A stretch of DNA of 64,000 nt from Myoxocephalus aenaeus (lineage: Eukaryota > Chordata > Actinopteri > Perciformes > Cottidae): NCBI GenBank assembly GCA_038501785.1, contig JBAMJR010000154.1:4908001-4972000 (forward strand), read 5' to 3'. The notes below the pieces were generated by a model. That model ran no database searches and was not told where the DNA came from. It saw nothing but the letters and a program-made list of their open reading frames with translations. The position numbers and the translations under genes were made by a program. This document shows, piece after piece, positions 13,236 through 25,570 of the stretch. How positions within the stretch are numbered: position 1 is the stretch's first letter; each line of letters begins with the position of its first letter.

Positions 13236-15358
13236 ATGAATGTGGGTGTGGCACACAGTGAGGTGAACCCAAACACTCGGGTCATGAACAGTCGAGGGAT
13301 CTGGCTGACCTACGCGCTTGGTGTTGGAATACTTCACATTGTGCTCTTGAGCATTCCCTTCTTCAGTGTGCCAGTGGTGTGGACTCTCACTAATGTTATA
13401 CACAACTTTGTAAGTTACATCCTCACACTGTCACTGCTGCTCACCACGTCGAGCCAACAAACCTTTGCTCCCCAAAACAATAAGCATTTTTGATTTTCGG
13501 GTGTTTCTGATAAAGTTTCTGAACACGACGACCTTAGCCGTCGCCACACAAGACAAATGAATCTTGCATGCATGCTCGGCCGAACAGCCCGGTGTCTGTT
13601 ACTTTCTGTCTTGCTTGTGCTTGTGTGTGCTTGTTAAGATATGCTCAATTTCGGGGAGGCTGTCCTTGTGGCCGCCTGACGCGGGACATAATGATCGTTT
13701 CTCCACTCCGCATAAGGTCTGTGGACAAAACTGGCCTTTCATTGTTTACACAGCTGGCCTCAAATAAAGAAAGAAAGTCAATGTGCGTCTGTGACATCAT
13801 CAAGTAGTGCAAGCTCAAAGCAGTTGACAAGGGTTGTGTATCGCAGCCAATACGGAAGGCTATTAACTGCAACGGCTAAGGTCAACTATAGCCTTTTGTT
13901 TCCGACACAATACAACTGCAGTGTGCTGATTATGCCTTGGCTGGAGCTGTGTTGTTTCTGTTTAGACACGAAAACTCTTGCAGCAACCCATTTTTATTCC
14001 TTTAATACTTTTACAGCAAAGTAAACGGTATTGTTTACAGACAGAATCTTTGAATACAAAATATCTCTGGACCAGTGTAATTGTCTTTTCATACTTTTTC
14101 AACATGTCCTTAGTCCTGGTCTGAGAGTTGACCCTGGGATGAATTAGTCTCTTTTCACACACACATTGTGAATCCTGGGTTAATCTAAGTCCAGGAATAT
14201 ACGATTCACACTGCATTTCTACCAGCCCTGAGTTGAATGTCCGCTGTAACGCATAACTAATGTTTACATTCGAGAATGACGCATGACTACTATAAAACGT
14301 GATGAAATTCTATTGTTTACTTAAGCCTTGTTTCACACTAGCAACTTATAGCCCCGTGCTTAGTCAAATTTCAGGGCAAACTCAAGGCTAACCATGCTCC
14401 AGAGCACGGCCAGCAAGCCTGAGGCCAAAGATGGTTAGCCCTTTTTGGAATGTGCCAGGATTGTGTCAGTGTGAAAGCTTTTTTTTCCCCTTTCTTTTTT
14501 TTAGCCTTTATCCTGGGACTAAGAAAGCTTTCATACTGACACAATGCAGTCCAGTGAGAAATGCCCGTTAGATAACGAAGTGATCGAACTCCTCTTTTAC
14601 TTCAGAATTTCCATATGTACACGATTCAAAACCGATAATATTTTGTAAGCTATAGTGGGGAAAGCGGGATGAAAACGCAAAGGAAACTCCATTTAATCGG
14701 ACTGCAAGCACTGCACTACTGGCTGTGTTTTTGTCTCTACAGGGAATGTATGTCTTTATGCATGCGGTGAAAGGCACACCCTTTGAGACCCCTGACCAAG
14801 GAAAAGCAAGACTTCTCACACATTGGGAACAGCTTGACTACGGCGTGCAGTTCACTTCATCTAGAAAGTTCTTCACCATCTCCCCAATCATTCTGTATGT
14901 ATTAGATCTCGTATGATTCTGTCTGATTTGCACTGATTTAAACACAGATACAGGAAACATTTCATAGTTGTGTCAAATCCTGGGTCATCCCCACTCACTA
15001 CCAGACTTAAAAACAAAGCATTTCATCATCATCGCTAAAGATGTTGATCACGACAACAGCGTTAACTTTTGTGGAACAGACACGGTAACTGAAATGCTGC
15101 AATTTATATAATCGTATACAGGCAATTGTTCTGTACACCCTTTGTTTTGTCTTGCTGCCTATTTATTCTATTAAGTGATGTCATGGTGTAGTTTTTTTTA
15201 ATTCACCCTTTTTGTTTCGCAGATACTTCCTGGCAAGCTTCTACACAAAGTATGACACGACGCACTTTGTCATAAACACTGCCTCGCTTTTAAGCGTTCT
15301 GATCCCCAAGCTGCCACAACTACACGGAGTAAGAATCTTCGGCATCAACAAGTATTAA
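13236..15358 (+). CDS. ORMDL1: ORMDL1 sphingolipid biosynthesis regulator
   Basis: ER multi-pass membrane protein that binds serine palmitoyltransferase and restrains it when ceramide is high. Three coding exons: 13236-13409, 14743-14894 and 15223-15358. They give 462 nt, 153 aa, exactly the vertebrate ORMDL length. It starts MNVGVAHSEVNPNTRVMNSR, has hydrophobic helices around residues 22-45 and 100-135, and ends RIFGINKY, as ORMDL1 does. Donors are gtaagt and gtatgt, acceptors ctctacag and tttcgcag. ORMDL2 and ORMDL3 are close relatives; the head-to-head position with PMS1 supports ORMDL1. Candidate polyadenylation signals are AATAAA at 15503 and ATTAAA at 16130. Confidence 0.97.
14460..14545. 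repeat. Inverted repeat, MITE-like, in ORMDL1 intron
   Basis: Arms at 14460-14480 and 14525-14545 are reverse complements with one mismatch in 21, around a pyrimidine-rich 44-nt spacer. Flanking sequence from about 14080 has further short complementary pieces, for example CTAACCAT at 14390 with ATGGTTAG. The whole stretch may therefore be a decayed non-autonomous DNA transposon; I could not assign a family. Confidence 0.5.
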
Positions 15359-17204
15359 TTTATTGTAAATGCTGTGGCCCAAAGCAACAGAAGTCGAAAT
15401 GTCTGTGTAGTCTGTACCGCAGACGTGTGTACTAAATCGTACAGTTTGTGTAAACGTCACTGTCGTCGTTTAGGTATATCAGGTTTAAGAGGAAATGTTT
15501 AAAATAAACAAGAGTAGGTCTGTAGGTGACAGTATGCCATATGCATTACTAACTTATGTGAATATTTAACGATGTATTTTTGGCCTGCATAGACCTGGGC
15601 TGGCCCAGGAATCAGCGAGGCTTTTTGGTTGAGTTTATTTTTGTTTTTCTTTGCCTTCAATTCACATGGCAACAAAAATTGTGAGTATGAGTCCGTTTCT
15701 GGCCACAGATGTCCCTACATGTATTTTTCAAAGATGTTTACTTCGTAAGGGTAGGGGCCTGTGGCTCATTGTTTATTGGTACACTCTCATTTTGTAATGA
15801 GTGTCAAACTTATACATGCTGAGTGAAGAATAGAATCATACTCTTTATTTGCACGATTTCCTTGGTATGTGAATCTTTATCTTGTTTGTAACTCAAACAG
15901 GGCAGGCCGTCTCATTGTACAGTTTTTTTTTTTTGTTAATATTATGTCCTGTATGTAGAAATGAGACACATTGTTGTCTGCTTAAGTGTTTACTGAGGGA
16001 GGTCGACAGTATGTCTGTGATCAACTTACATTTATGTAGCTGCTCTATTTTAGATTTACTTTTTGCTATCAAGGCAGCTAGTCCTACTTTGTTTGGCCAT
16101 AGCTCTTGATATTTCTTGTTCTTAATCTTATTAAAACATTTGTGCCCTCTAAATGGTTCATCTCTTGCTGTTGTGCATAAACATGTTTATGGAATACCAA
16201 TGTAACGAATCTGTAATTCCCATGACAGAAAAGTAAATTAATTTGAGGATTCTCTCAGACTATCAGGGAATCTTACACATGGTTTACTTCTAAAGATGAA
16301 TACAGAGCATTTGCTATCCACCCTCGATGTGAGACGTTCTCATAGACTATGGTCAGTAGAACCCTCAGCTGTGGTGGAAACCAATATTGACCCTATTGAC
16401 TGGGCTTATGAGGAAAGACAAACACCAACCTGAACCTGTATGTTTAACACATACAGTTTAATAGATGGAATGATTGAGCATTATAACTAATTGCACCGGA
16501 ATAACACAAAGAAGCGATGGAATCAGTCAAAATGCATAAAATCTGCTAAATTAATAATTTTATACAACAGTTTAAAACAAATTGCCATGCTTTGCAAGTT
16601 GCTAAATACTTTCAGATTCCACATAACCTTTTGACCTCGTTCTTTAAATAACTTTAAGTCAGTTGCAGTGGCAAACCGCCTCTCCAATCTTGACACATCA
16701 AACTTTAAAGAAGGTGTAAAAGCTGCAAGTGAATGTGAGAAAACAACATCAAGTTCTTTATTTCAGCTGGTATGTGGTAACAGCTGTAAATGTGTAAACA
16801 AATTAACCACCTGCTATGAAGAAAAGAGAATAAAGTCCTGAAGCTTGGCACACAAAAACTAAGACAAATGCTCCCTCACCTGGACCTATTCTCTAAGACT
16901 CTTGCGAAAGAAAACTGCTGTTATTTCCACTGAGTTATTAACATTTGTAATGCTGATGTCGTAGTCGGATTCAGGTTTGTGTCAGACTTGTTAATCCTTC
17001 CAAGGAGCCTGGAAGTCAGAAAGGTCACCTAAAATAGAGTCGGCGCTATGGTGGGAACCTTATTAGTTGTCATCTACACACATGCTCTCAATAGAATGAT
17101 CGAATGATTAAAAACTTTAATTAAAAGAAGTGTGTGTAAAACATTGGTTTCGTCCTGCAGATTCACGTGTGATAACTCCAAGCCCACTAATGAAACAGAC
17201 ACTG
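15359..17204. other. ORMDL1 3' UTR and ORMDL1-ADAT3 tail-to-tail spacer
   Basis: The left part should be ORMDL1 3' UTR, ending near 15.5 or 16.15 kb according to which poly(A) signal is used. The right part includes the ADAT3 3' UTR, with a minus-strand ATTAAA at 17116-17121. No other gene is recognised. Confidence 0.6.
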
Positions 17205-18251
17205 TTAATTATCCCTCTCTCTTTGGACGTGGCTGCCCGGGCCCTTCAGGTCCTCACACTGCTTGCCCAGCACGCCCTTGTAAACCTCGAAGTGATGGTT
17301 CAAATCCTTCCGAGAGTGGATTTTATATTTGGTCCCTATGGCCCCGTCAGCAGAGGAGGTCCCATAGAAGACGCGACCTATCCGGGAGTGCACCAGCGCC
17401 ATGGCGCACATGACACAAGGTTCCCGGGTCACGTAAAGGTCATACCCGGTGCATATGTACGGCTGGGAGCTCACCGCGGCACCTGCAGCGCTTTGACCGG
17501 TGTCCGAGGTTGGCGAAGCGACTCGGCAAGCGGGGTATCTATCAAAGGGAGAACATCCACCGCCCTGGCTCCGAGCCACGAGGTCGATGCAGACCATGAC
17601 TGCGTGGTGAAGGGGGTGGTCTCCTCTGCAGTCGTGACCCACCGCAACGATTCTCTCCGCTGCCGGGTCGACCGCCACGGCCCCCACGGCCTCCATTCCC
17701 AACTCGGCCCCCGCTTTGGCGGCAGTCAAAGCCGCCGTCATGTACGTGTGCATCCTGGCTTTCTGAAGCGGACTGAAGAGCTCTCCTCTCAGAGCGACGG
17801 TCACCTGTTTGTCCTCATGAAAGGAGGTGGGCCAGTGTTTGCTCGCCAGCTCAAACTGGGGTCGGGTCAAGGGGGCACGTGCCGGGACCTTGACCACAAA
17901 AGGTTCTCCTAATCCGTCAAGTCTAACGCCGTCTGAATGGAGCAGAGACTCGATGCTCGCCACCTTCGGGTCCGGTGCGTCACTGACGAGGCACACAAGG
18001 ACTTCCAGAGGATGAGGACTTCCCTTCTCCCTGACCGCCCGCACCCTCTTGACGTGCTGCAGGCCGCTCAGCGGGTAGAGGCCGTTCAGCTCCCGGAGAA
18101 GTCGGGAAGTCTCTTTCTTGTTGACAATGGGCGCCGCAAATGCCTCAATCAGCTCGACGTCTTGGGACTGCCGATCCGACAGTACCGGATACGCGACCCA
18201 GGAGTCCACGTCGCACACAGAACCTTTCCAGCGTTTCGTCTGTGGCTCCAT
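17205..18251 (-). CDS. ADAT3: ADAT3, catalytically inactive subunit of the tRNA A34 deaminase
   Basis: ADAT3 forms a heterodimer with ADAT2 that converts adenosine to inosine at the wobble position of several tRNAs. The single open exon encodes 348 aa; human ADAT3 is 351. The N-terminal part (about 1-150) carries the family-specific tRNA-binding region, including HWPTSFHEDKQVT at about 139-151. The C-terminal deaminase domain has zinc ligands H216 (in LHHAVMV) and C279/C282 (in EPCVMC). V218 stands where active deaminases have the catalytic Glu, the hallmark of ADAT3. The end is hydrophilic (QRERDN). A good acceptor (atttcacag) lies 15 bases before the ATG, so a spliced 5' UTR exon is likely. 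Antisense open frames here are shadows. Confidence 0.96.
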   Translation of the reverse strand: MEPQTKRWKGSVCDVDSWVAYPVLSDRQSQDVELIEAFAAPIVNKKETSRLLRELNGLYPLSGLQHVKRVRAVREKGSPHPLEVLVCLVSDAPDPKVASIESLLHSDGVRLDGLGEPFVVKVPARAPLTRPQFELASKHWPTSFHEDKQVTVALRGELFSPLQKARMHTYMTAALTAAKAGAELGMEAVGAVAVDPAAERIVAVGHDCRGDHPLHHAVMVCIDLVARSQGGGCSPFDRYPACRVASPTSDTGQSAAGAAVSSQPYICTGYDLYVTREPCVMCAMALVHSRIGRVFYGTSSADGAIGTKYKIHSRKDLNHHFEVYKGVLGKQCEDLKGPGSHVQRERDN

Positions 18252-19374
18252 TGTTTCGGTGTTCTCCTGTGAAATATGATTTCACACCAGAGTTAAACAA
18301 AGTCAGAGCTGCAGCTTGTATTATTATATTTCCTTCACAGAGATCAGCCGGTAGGTTGTATCAAAACAAAGCCAGGTGAAACTTAAAAGATAAAAGTGGA
18401 CCTGAAATTATTCCTTCAGCCCATTTTGTTTGCATAAGCAAGGAGGATTTTAGTTCTACTTGATTTCTCATGTAAAATGCAACCAAATGTGTCTGTGTCA
18501 GCTGAAACATGCAGATTTGAATGACACTCAGGCGCTTAGTTGGAAGTAAAAAGGATTTATTGTGATCGCCCAAGTATCGGGCCGATATTGATATCCACAC
18601 CTGAGGGTTTCAAAAAATACTATTAAATAAATTAGCCATTATTCTTTTTAAAATTTGTATTCATAAATAACCCGTACATTTAATGAATTAACAGTTGTGA
18701 CCAATATTATTTACTGGAGCAGAACATTTAAAAGTTGAAAAACTAAATTGAAATTGTTGTCACAAACTAAGTAATGGTGTCAATGGAGTTTCTTGATTAC
18801 CTCAAACATTTCTTTGGCATTTCATTACTGCAATTCCTGGGTACTAATCTGCCGACGCAATACACTGATGAAAATCTGAAATCAACCACTTGTTTGGGCC
18901 ATGTTTCTATATCAGGGGGACTTCCATTTGCAACAACAGTAAACAAAAAGGTAAACAATGCATAGGCTTACAAAAGGCACAACCAATAATGATTTTAGAT
19001 CCATATTATGGATTTAATGCAAGAAGTTAATGAATCAACAAACTGATTCCAGTTTTAACAAGTGAATAATGAGTCATTCATCAATTAAAAACACACATTT
19101 TAAAGAAACCATTCTTCTTCCGTAGATGTTTGCTGCATAGATCCCATACTCCCGCAAAATATTTTTGGAGAATGAAACCATAATTGACACAATTTCAAGT
19201 TGCTACCCTCTCGGTATTGTTGTCTTTGATAATGTCCCAAAAAGTTGCAATCCCTTGAGGCAGCACAGATATTTAATAACCAAGGTAGTGAAATACACTT
19301 CACAAAAGCAGCCTGGAGGAGACAAACGTAGCATGTGGAACCAACAAACTATCAGTCCATCATGCAGCCTCTCT
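18252..19374. other. Spacer between ADAT3 and ALKBH6
   Basis: It holds the upstream region of ADAT3 and the expected 3' UTR of ALKBH6 (minus-strand ATTAAA at 19272-19277). The rest is AT-rich sequence. Near 18570-18595 there is a GTATCGGGCCGATATTGATA stretch similar in style to the repeat near 55.07 kb. I recognise no further gene. Confidence 0.5.
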
Positions 19375-20079
19375 TCATTTCCTCCCCAGTACAAGCCCTG
19401 TCTTAATAACTTTGGGCACATATCGTATGGTCAGTGACACTCTGGTGCCTCGGGCCAGCGTCTCTCCTGGCTCGGCCCCGGCAGCGGACAGGTTCGCCAC
19501 CTTGTCCGTCAGCGTGTCCTGGCCGCAGGGCCGGATGCCGTGAAGGAGACGCTGGTACATTTCCTCCTGGAGGATCAGAAGACTTCGAGGCTTGACCAGC
19601 AGGGACAAGAGGAAGCGGTTCTCCTCCGTCTGGGGTGCGTCGCCCTCCTGGTGGCTGATGGGCGTGTAGAAGTCAAGAAGGGTGTGAGAGCCCAGACTGA
19701 TGGTGGTGACGGTAGGGTGGTACAGAGGGCCGTCTTCATGAGGCATGATCCCCTCCCCTTCTTTATACTCATTCACCAACACGTGATTGGCTGTTTTCCC
19801 ACCGAACGCACCTAGAGAGGAAATTTTCTCACAGTACGTCTGGAGCCAGTCGGGCATCTTTTCTGCCAGCATGCCCCTGGGCTGTGGTAAGCCTCCCCAG
19901 TTCTGAAGCCTTCTGCCTGACAGCTGAGTCCATTTAGTTTTGGGGGACTTATACACTTGCTGTTGAAGATAAGACTCCTCGTCTTCCGATATGAAATCTG
20001 GGATGTAATACACTGTTGGTGGGGCATCATTTACGACAAACTGCTTCAATTCCTCCACAACACAGGCTGGGTGTTCCAT
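19375..20079 (-). CDS. ALKBH6: ALKBH6, AlkB-family Fe(II)/2-oxoglutarate dioxygenase
   Basis: AlkB-homologue dioxygenase; its physiological substrate is not well settled. The single open frame of 234 aa runs from ATG to TGA; human ALKBH6 is 238 aa. Family blocks are plain: YYIPDFISEDEE (24-35), KWTQLSGRRLQNWGGLPQPR (49-68), the iron-binding HxD as MPHED (H114, D116), TISLGSHTLLDFY, the distal iron ligand H180 in RLLHGI, and the 2-oxoglutarate-binding R213-x5-R219 in RVSLTIR. All key residues are present, so the enzyme should be active. The human gene has coding introns whereas this one has none. A possible acceptor (actatcctaaag) lies just before the start, so a 5' UTR intron may exist. It is divergent from OSGEPL1. 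Confidence 0.95.
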   Translation of the reverse strand: MEHPACVVEELKQFVVNDAPPTVYYIPDFISEDEESYLQQQVYKSPKTKWTQLSGRRLQNWGGLPQPRGMLAEKMPDWLQTYCEKISSLGAFGGKTANHVLVNEYKEGEGIMPHEDGPLYHPTVTTISLGSHTLLDFYTPISHQEGDAPQTEENRFLLSLLVKPRSLLILQEEMYQRLLHGIRPCGQDTLTDKVANLSAAGAEPGETLARGTRVSLTIRYVPKVIKTGLVLGRK

Positions 20080-21592
20080 GCCTCCTTTAGGATAGTAAAC
20101 ATGAAATGCTTGTTACAACCCAAGACCCCCAAACAAGTGATACTGCTAGCAAATCCCCCGGTGGTGGTTAACAGAGTAAAATGTGCGAGTAAATGTTTGA
20201 AAAACTGACTGAAAATCTACCTGAAACGCCTCAAGTATACTACGTACAGGTCAGGTTGTCCAATTATCAGGTTTATAATACAATATCCACCACTTTCTGG
20301 CAGCAGGACGTCCCTTATCAACCACAGCAGTCATATTTCCGTGTATGTTGACGGCCTTAGCAACATTTAGCTCCTCAAACGCTGCACATGCTCGCTATGC
20401 CTTCAACACAGGAAGTACAGAGACGGCTTCAACCAGAGTGTGTGATACAAGTGCACTCACACGTATGAAACGGGTACTGGTTCGTTTTTCTGCAGGTAAA
20501 AAGCCAGTCTGCGACAGAGAAATCCCAAATGGTAAACGTACGTACGAGTGAGTGTAATGGTGCCTTTAAAGTTGTAGTAATTATGAACTCTCATGTTAAA
20601 ACCGATTCTACTCACATCCAAATAAAGGGCTTTTGGTTTTGACTTACTTAAAATGAACCCTTAAATAGCTGGTTTATAGCGGTAACGTTAATTGTCTATC
20701 ACTCAAGTTGTCTTTGAGTGATTAACATGACATGTAAGTAATGTAAATACGTGTTATTTCAGCTACACTGAGTATCAATAAGTTTCATTTTACAAAGCTG
20801 TGTTTCAGGAAATGCAATAGGCAACTTTGCCAACTTTACCAACAATGTACTACTTTGTGCCTGGGTTATTAGTTTTTTGTTTTTAACATCAGCGTTCCGT
20901 ATTTCTGGTAACCCTGAAGGCAGCACAGCCACATTCCCAGTACGAGGTAACGGCTCATTTCTCATTCTGAAACAGCGCCATGTTGGAAACACACAGCCAA
21001 GCGCCGCGAGCAGCACAAAACTAAAAGAGGACACAGTTTACATTTTAAGTGACACAAAATCAACTTTACCTCCTTCGACATCAACACTTTCATGAAAATA
21101 CCGTTTGGTCAGTCACTCACTCGACTCCATGATTACACGCTGGTGCAGCTGACTAAAATGTCCCCCCAAAATATAACTTCCGAAACTTTGGACCCCTGCT
21201 TTGTTTTCTAAACAGCGTATCAAATTCTTGGCCATTTAAAAAGTATACGTTTGACGGGTACAATGTGACTGTTTTGCCCGTATTCTTGTGTGTCTAGACG
21301 TCTGTACTTCATCTAAGGTCACACAGTTGCCGTACACGGAATTATTTACATGTGACGCAGCCTCGCGGCTTCAGAGCGAGGTGTCAGTGCAGAAAGACTA
21401 CAGAGGATACTTGTGTTTTCCCGGCACTCTACGGGATTCGTGTTTTTTGTCCTGAAACCTGATGTGATACCGTCGCTATGCCTGTCTCCGTTTTTAAATT
21501 AACGTTGTGGGTTTAAAATTCAATGGGAAATGAGGTGAGGTCACCTTAAGTTATTATACCATTTAACCTCGCAGTTGGCTAGCACAAGGGTC
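20080..21592. promoter_or_regulatory. Divergent upstream region of ALKBH6 (-) and OSGEPL1 (+)
   Basis: About 1.5 kb separates the two starts. It should contain both promoters and any 5' UTR exons. A CG-rich patch (CCTCGCGGCTTCAGAGCGAG) at 21360-21379 and an acceptor-like aacctcgcag ending at 21574 suggest a spliced OSGEPL1 leader. No clear coding sequence is seen. Confidence 0.4.
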
Positions 21593-24054
21593 ATGACCAT
21601 GTTCCCTACAAAAGTAAAATGTCTGCACAGGCTGCTACAGCTTAAGCACACATGTTGGTGCCCTATGTCGCTTGCACCTTGCTCCAGACTGGTTTTGGGC
21701 ATTGAGACGAGCTGTGACGACACTGGAGCTGCTGTGCTGGACGAGACAGGCAAAATACTGGGGGAGTCTCTACATTCACAGAAAGAAGTTCATCTGAGGT
21801 GAGTGTCAGAGCTGTATTCAGATCAACGAGATCTTTGCTTTAGAGATTTTGCTTTGACCTGTCTCCTTCCCTTCTGAACGCTGCAGGACTGGTGGCATCA
21901 TCCCCACAGTGGCACAGCAGCTCCACAGAGAAAACATAGAGCGTGTGGTCCAGGAGGCTTTGGAGAGGAGTGGCGTGGACCCGAGCCGGCTCTCGGCTGT
22001 GGCCACCACTGTGAAGCCGGGCTTGGCCCTGAGCCTGGGCGTCGGCCTCGAGTTCAGTCAGAAGTTTGTGAGACGGCACAAGAAGTCCTTCATCCCCATC
22101 CATCACATGGAAGCCCACGCCCTGACCGTCAGGATGCTTCAACCTGTCGCCTTCCCCTTCCTGGTCCTGCTCGTCTCTGGGGGTCACTCGCTTCTCGCCG
22201 TGGCCCGAGGAGTCGATGACTTTTTGCTCTTGGGTCACGCTCTGGATGAAGCTCCAGGAGACACACTGGATAAAGTGAGGCCTTAACACTCAAATGTGGC
22301 TGTTTGTTAGTGGCCAATGCACATAATGTCCAATTTGTGATTCATAATCAAATGAAATATTGTCTTTCGTGGATTCACAGGTGGCAAGACGTTTGTCCCT
22401 CATAAAACACCCACAGTGCTCCACACTTAGTGGAGGACAAGCTATTGAGCTTCTAGCAAAGGATGGAGACAGGATGAGGTTCCCTTTCAGGACACCTATG
22501 GGACAAACGTACGACTGCTGCTTTTCTTTCGCTGGACTACGGAATCAAATCAACATGACGATAGTGAAGAACGAGGCAGAGGAAGGTATGAGGACACACA
22601 TGGTCCCGAAAAGGACAACCATGACCCATGTACCAGTGATCCAATTCATAGACGTTTTCTATAAAAGACATTTTGATTTGTCGGGCACAGGTGTAAGTCA
22701 AAAACATGAATTACTTTGAATTGTAAGAATTCCTGGGATCACTGATTATTCTGTTTCCTTTTCCTGCTTTGACAAGTCAAAATGTCTGCTGTGAAACACA
22801 TCTTTAGATTTGTATTATTTTGGAAATTGTAAAAGGAAAAAGGGTACGTAGCTGAGGTAAATTAAAGATTAATAGGGGTTTGACAGGTTTATATGTAAAA
22901 CTGGCAGTTTGGGAACATTTCTTCATTTGCACACTACAAACAAATGAGAAAGAAAGAAACTCTTAACAATATTTATTCAATAGCATGTACTTGGCTGCTG
23001 ATGCTACTAACTTATCATTATTGAAACAGGTTGACTGAAACTGTTGGGGAACTTCATATTTAAATATATTAGATTAGTAACTTTCCCCCCTCCATCTTTA
23101 GGTATAGAACAGGGGACACTGCTGTCATGTGTGAATGACATTGCAGCTTCTACGCAGCACACAGTCGCCTCTCATCTGGCAAAGCGAACACATCGCGCCA
23201 TCTTGTTCTGTCAGGCAAACGGCCTGCTGCCATCAAACAGTCCCACCTTGGTGAGTTTACTTCAGGTTGTTTTTTATTATGTTTATATATATATATAGTT
23301 CAATGAATTACATTTACAATGTTAAATGTACACAGTACATTCTAATCTAAGAAAACTATAACCCTTTCTTTTTTATTGTTGTTTCACACTATAACATTAA
23401 CATTGTATATGAGGGGGTCGCCGTATATTCTCTATCTTGTCGGGGAACCTTAGCTAAAAAAAGATTGAGAATGTCAGACAGGGTATTGTAAAGTACTTGA
23501 AGAAAAATATAGAATAACACCAGCCTCATCCTTTAAATAAGAGACCACTGTGACTATAGATTGAAAGATTTCATCATGAACTCTTCTTTTGACAGGTGCT
23601 GTCTGGAGGAGTTGCAAGCAATCAGTATATCCGCAAGGCATTGACCATTATCACCGATACAACAGGGCTAAGCCTGCTCTGTCCTCCAGCCAAGTTCTGC
23701 ACTGACAATGGCGTGATGATTGCATGGTGTGTATACTAATTTTTAGTTAATCTGATTGGAGGATTTGCTTTTGTCCGTCTGAGACAAACATACTTTTCTC
23801 TTTGTTAACCAGGAACGGCGTTGAACGCCTGAAAGAAGGGAAAGGGATACTTCCTCCAGATGTGGATGTCTCCTATGAGCCCAAGTAAGTCAACACTGAA
23901 CAAAAGATTTAATTTGCAGTCAGGAGAGCAATCTGAGATACAGATTTGACCATTAATGTTGTATTTCAGGGCACGGCTGGGTGTTGACATGATGGCAGAG
24001 GTGAAGGCAGCAGCGATCAGGTTGCCGTCAGTCAGGATGAAGATCGCCAGATGA
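21593..24054 (+). CDS. OSGEPL1: OSGEPL1, mitochondrial tRNA t6A37 threonylcarbamoyltransferase
   Basis: Kae1/Qri7/TsaD-family enzyme that installs threonylcarbamoyl on A37 of mitochondrial tRNAs. Seven coding exons: 21593-21798, 21887-22274, 22381-22585, 23102-23250, 23596-23726, 23813-23884 and 23970-24054. They total 1236 nt, 411 aa (human 414). The N-terminus (MTMFPTKVKCLHRLLQLKH) is basic and suits a mitochondrial presequence. Core motifs are LVLGIETSCDDT (ATPase start), the metal-binding HHMEAH, VSGGHS, VLSGGVASN and CTDNGVMIAW. The frame is open upstream to 21575, but that codon is TTG. The first in-frame ATG is 21593, with a second at 21599. AATAAA at 24488-24493 is a likely poly(A) signal. 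The C-terminus is shortened and ends KIAR. Confidence 0.96.
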
Positions 24055-25570
24055 GACTGTTGGCTTGTTTGGCACTCAAAGATTTTCACACTTTGAAGTA
24101 TGTGTATAAACCACTTAATAGACATGTTTTTGTACATCTCAGTTTGTTTTGTTTTGAATACTCCTCACAAAACTACCTGAAAATACTTTTTTGGTTTTCT
24201 TTGACTGGATTTTTAAATATAGCCATAGTTTAGCTTATTGTGAATGGGCGACCAATACATATGCCAAACTAATTATTTGTAATGACAAGAATGACGGCAG
24301 CAACCATCTGAGGGCATGGACGTGTTCCCATTTTTTTTTTTTTATATAAAGATTTGTCTTTTTTGCTGTATGCATGCACTTATATTTGATTATGTTCCAC
24401 AGAATGCCGTTTTTTTTGCCACCTGAAAACTGAGTAGCCTACTTTTGTATGTAAATCCAATTTGTCCAGCTTTTTGTATGATCACCAAATAAATTAGAAT
24501 AATGTGTTATAGTCTCCTGTATTAATGAAGAAATATAGAACATTTTAACAAAGTAGATCTTACTATAGCTGTTAATGATCTTAAGCCCCATTCAATTCTG
24601 TCAAACCACTGTACAGCAGATACATTCAATTCCCATTGAGGCATATACTTGTTATTGGCTAAGCAGCACCCTCTAGTGGTTAGTTTACATAAATGCTCCT
24701 CAGCAACCTATTCTTAACATACATACGCGTATAGAGCAAATATTGGCATAAGATTTTGCCTGCCGTGCACATTAGTTGGCCAGTGATAATTTCAGGTCAG
24801 AAATCACCTCACACTAACTGAAGTTAAAACACATTTTTCTTATCTAGTCAAAAGCCCATGAATGTTTCAACCACTGAGAAAAACATGAATTACTTGTGAC
24901 ATACTACATTTTTTCCACATACACTGGTTTATTTCTGGTTACCAAAAACAACAATTGTGCAATTGGATACAATGACACTCACCGTTTCGACCACATCAAG
25001 ACTTGTAAACATGTCTGACAAACCAACATTTTATCATCAAACTGGTCACGCAGCCACAAATACTGGCTCGTTCATATTGGACATCCTATCTGGGTGAGAA
25101 AAGAACAAACCAAACTCTCTGGATCCGTACACTGCTCCTTTCTCATCTCTGGTTAAACCATCCTCTCAAATGTCACTTTATGGTTTCAAAGCCAAATATT
25201 CTTTGTGCTGCAATGTGCGTCGGGACACAACACTTTAAAGATACATGCATACACATTTCAAAAGCAAAATGTAGTGGTATTTGTTATTAAAAGTTAGTGG
25301 CTAATTTGCTGGTGACTAAAGAAAATAAAAAAATCCACCTTAGAACAGCTGGGGCTGATTCTTCAGCATTTTAGATCCCATGTAAGTGTTTAATCATCAT
25401 TCTAGTGGACAACTGGTCAAAGTATTTTTTTACTGCTCCAGTATTTTCCAATGGGAAAAAAGAACATCTGCATTGTGAAAACATCAGTGTGTGGATTTAT
25501 TTCCTTTACCCATTAATGTTTCCTATCAATCAAAGTACAAAATGATTGGCATGATGCACCATTTCCAACA
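24055..25570. other. OSGEPL1-FKBP7 tail-to-tail spacer
   Basis: It contains the OSGEPL1 3' UTR (to about 24.51 kb) and the FKBP7 3' UTR, with a minus-strand AATAAA at 25496-25501, about 70 bases after the FKBP7 stop. Nothing else is recognised. Confidence 0.6.

Noticed and set aside
17130..17912. A 260-codon plus-strand open frame opposite ADAT3.
   Set aside because: It is the antisense shadow of the GC-rich ADAT3 coding region and resembles no protein family.
19540..19815. Plus-strand open frame opposite ALKBH6.
   Set aside because: It is an antisense shadow of a real, motif-complete gene.
21575..21592. Earlier OSGEPL1 start at 21575.
   Set aside because: The codon there is TTG, not ATG, and an acceptor-like AG directly precedes it. 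The first in-frame ATG is 21593.
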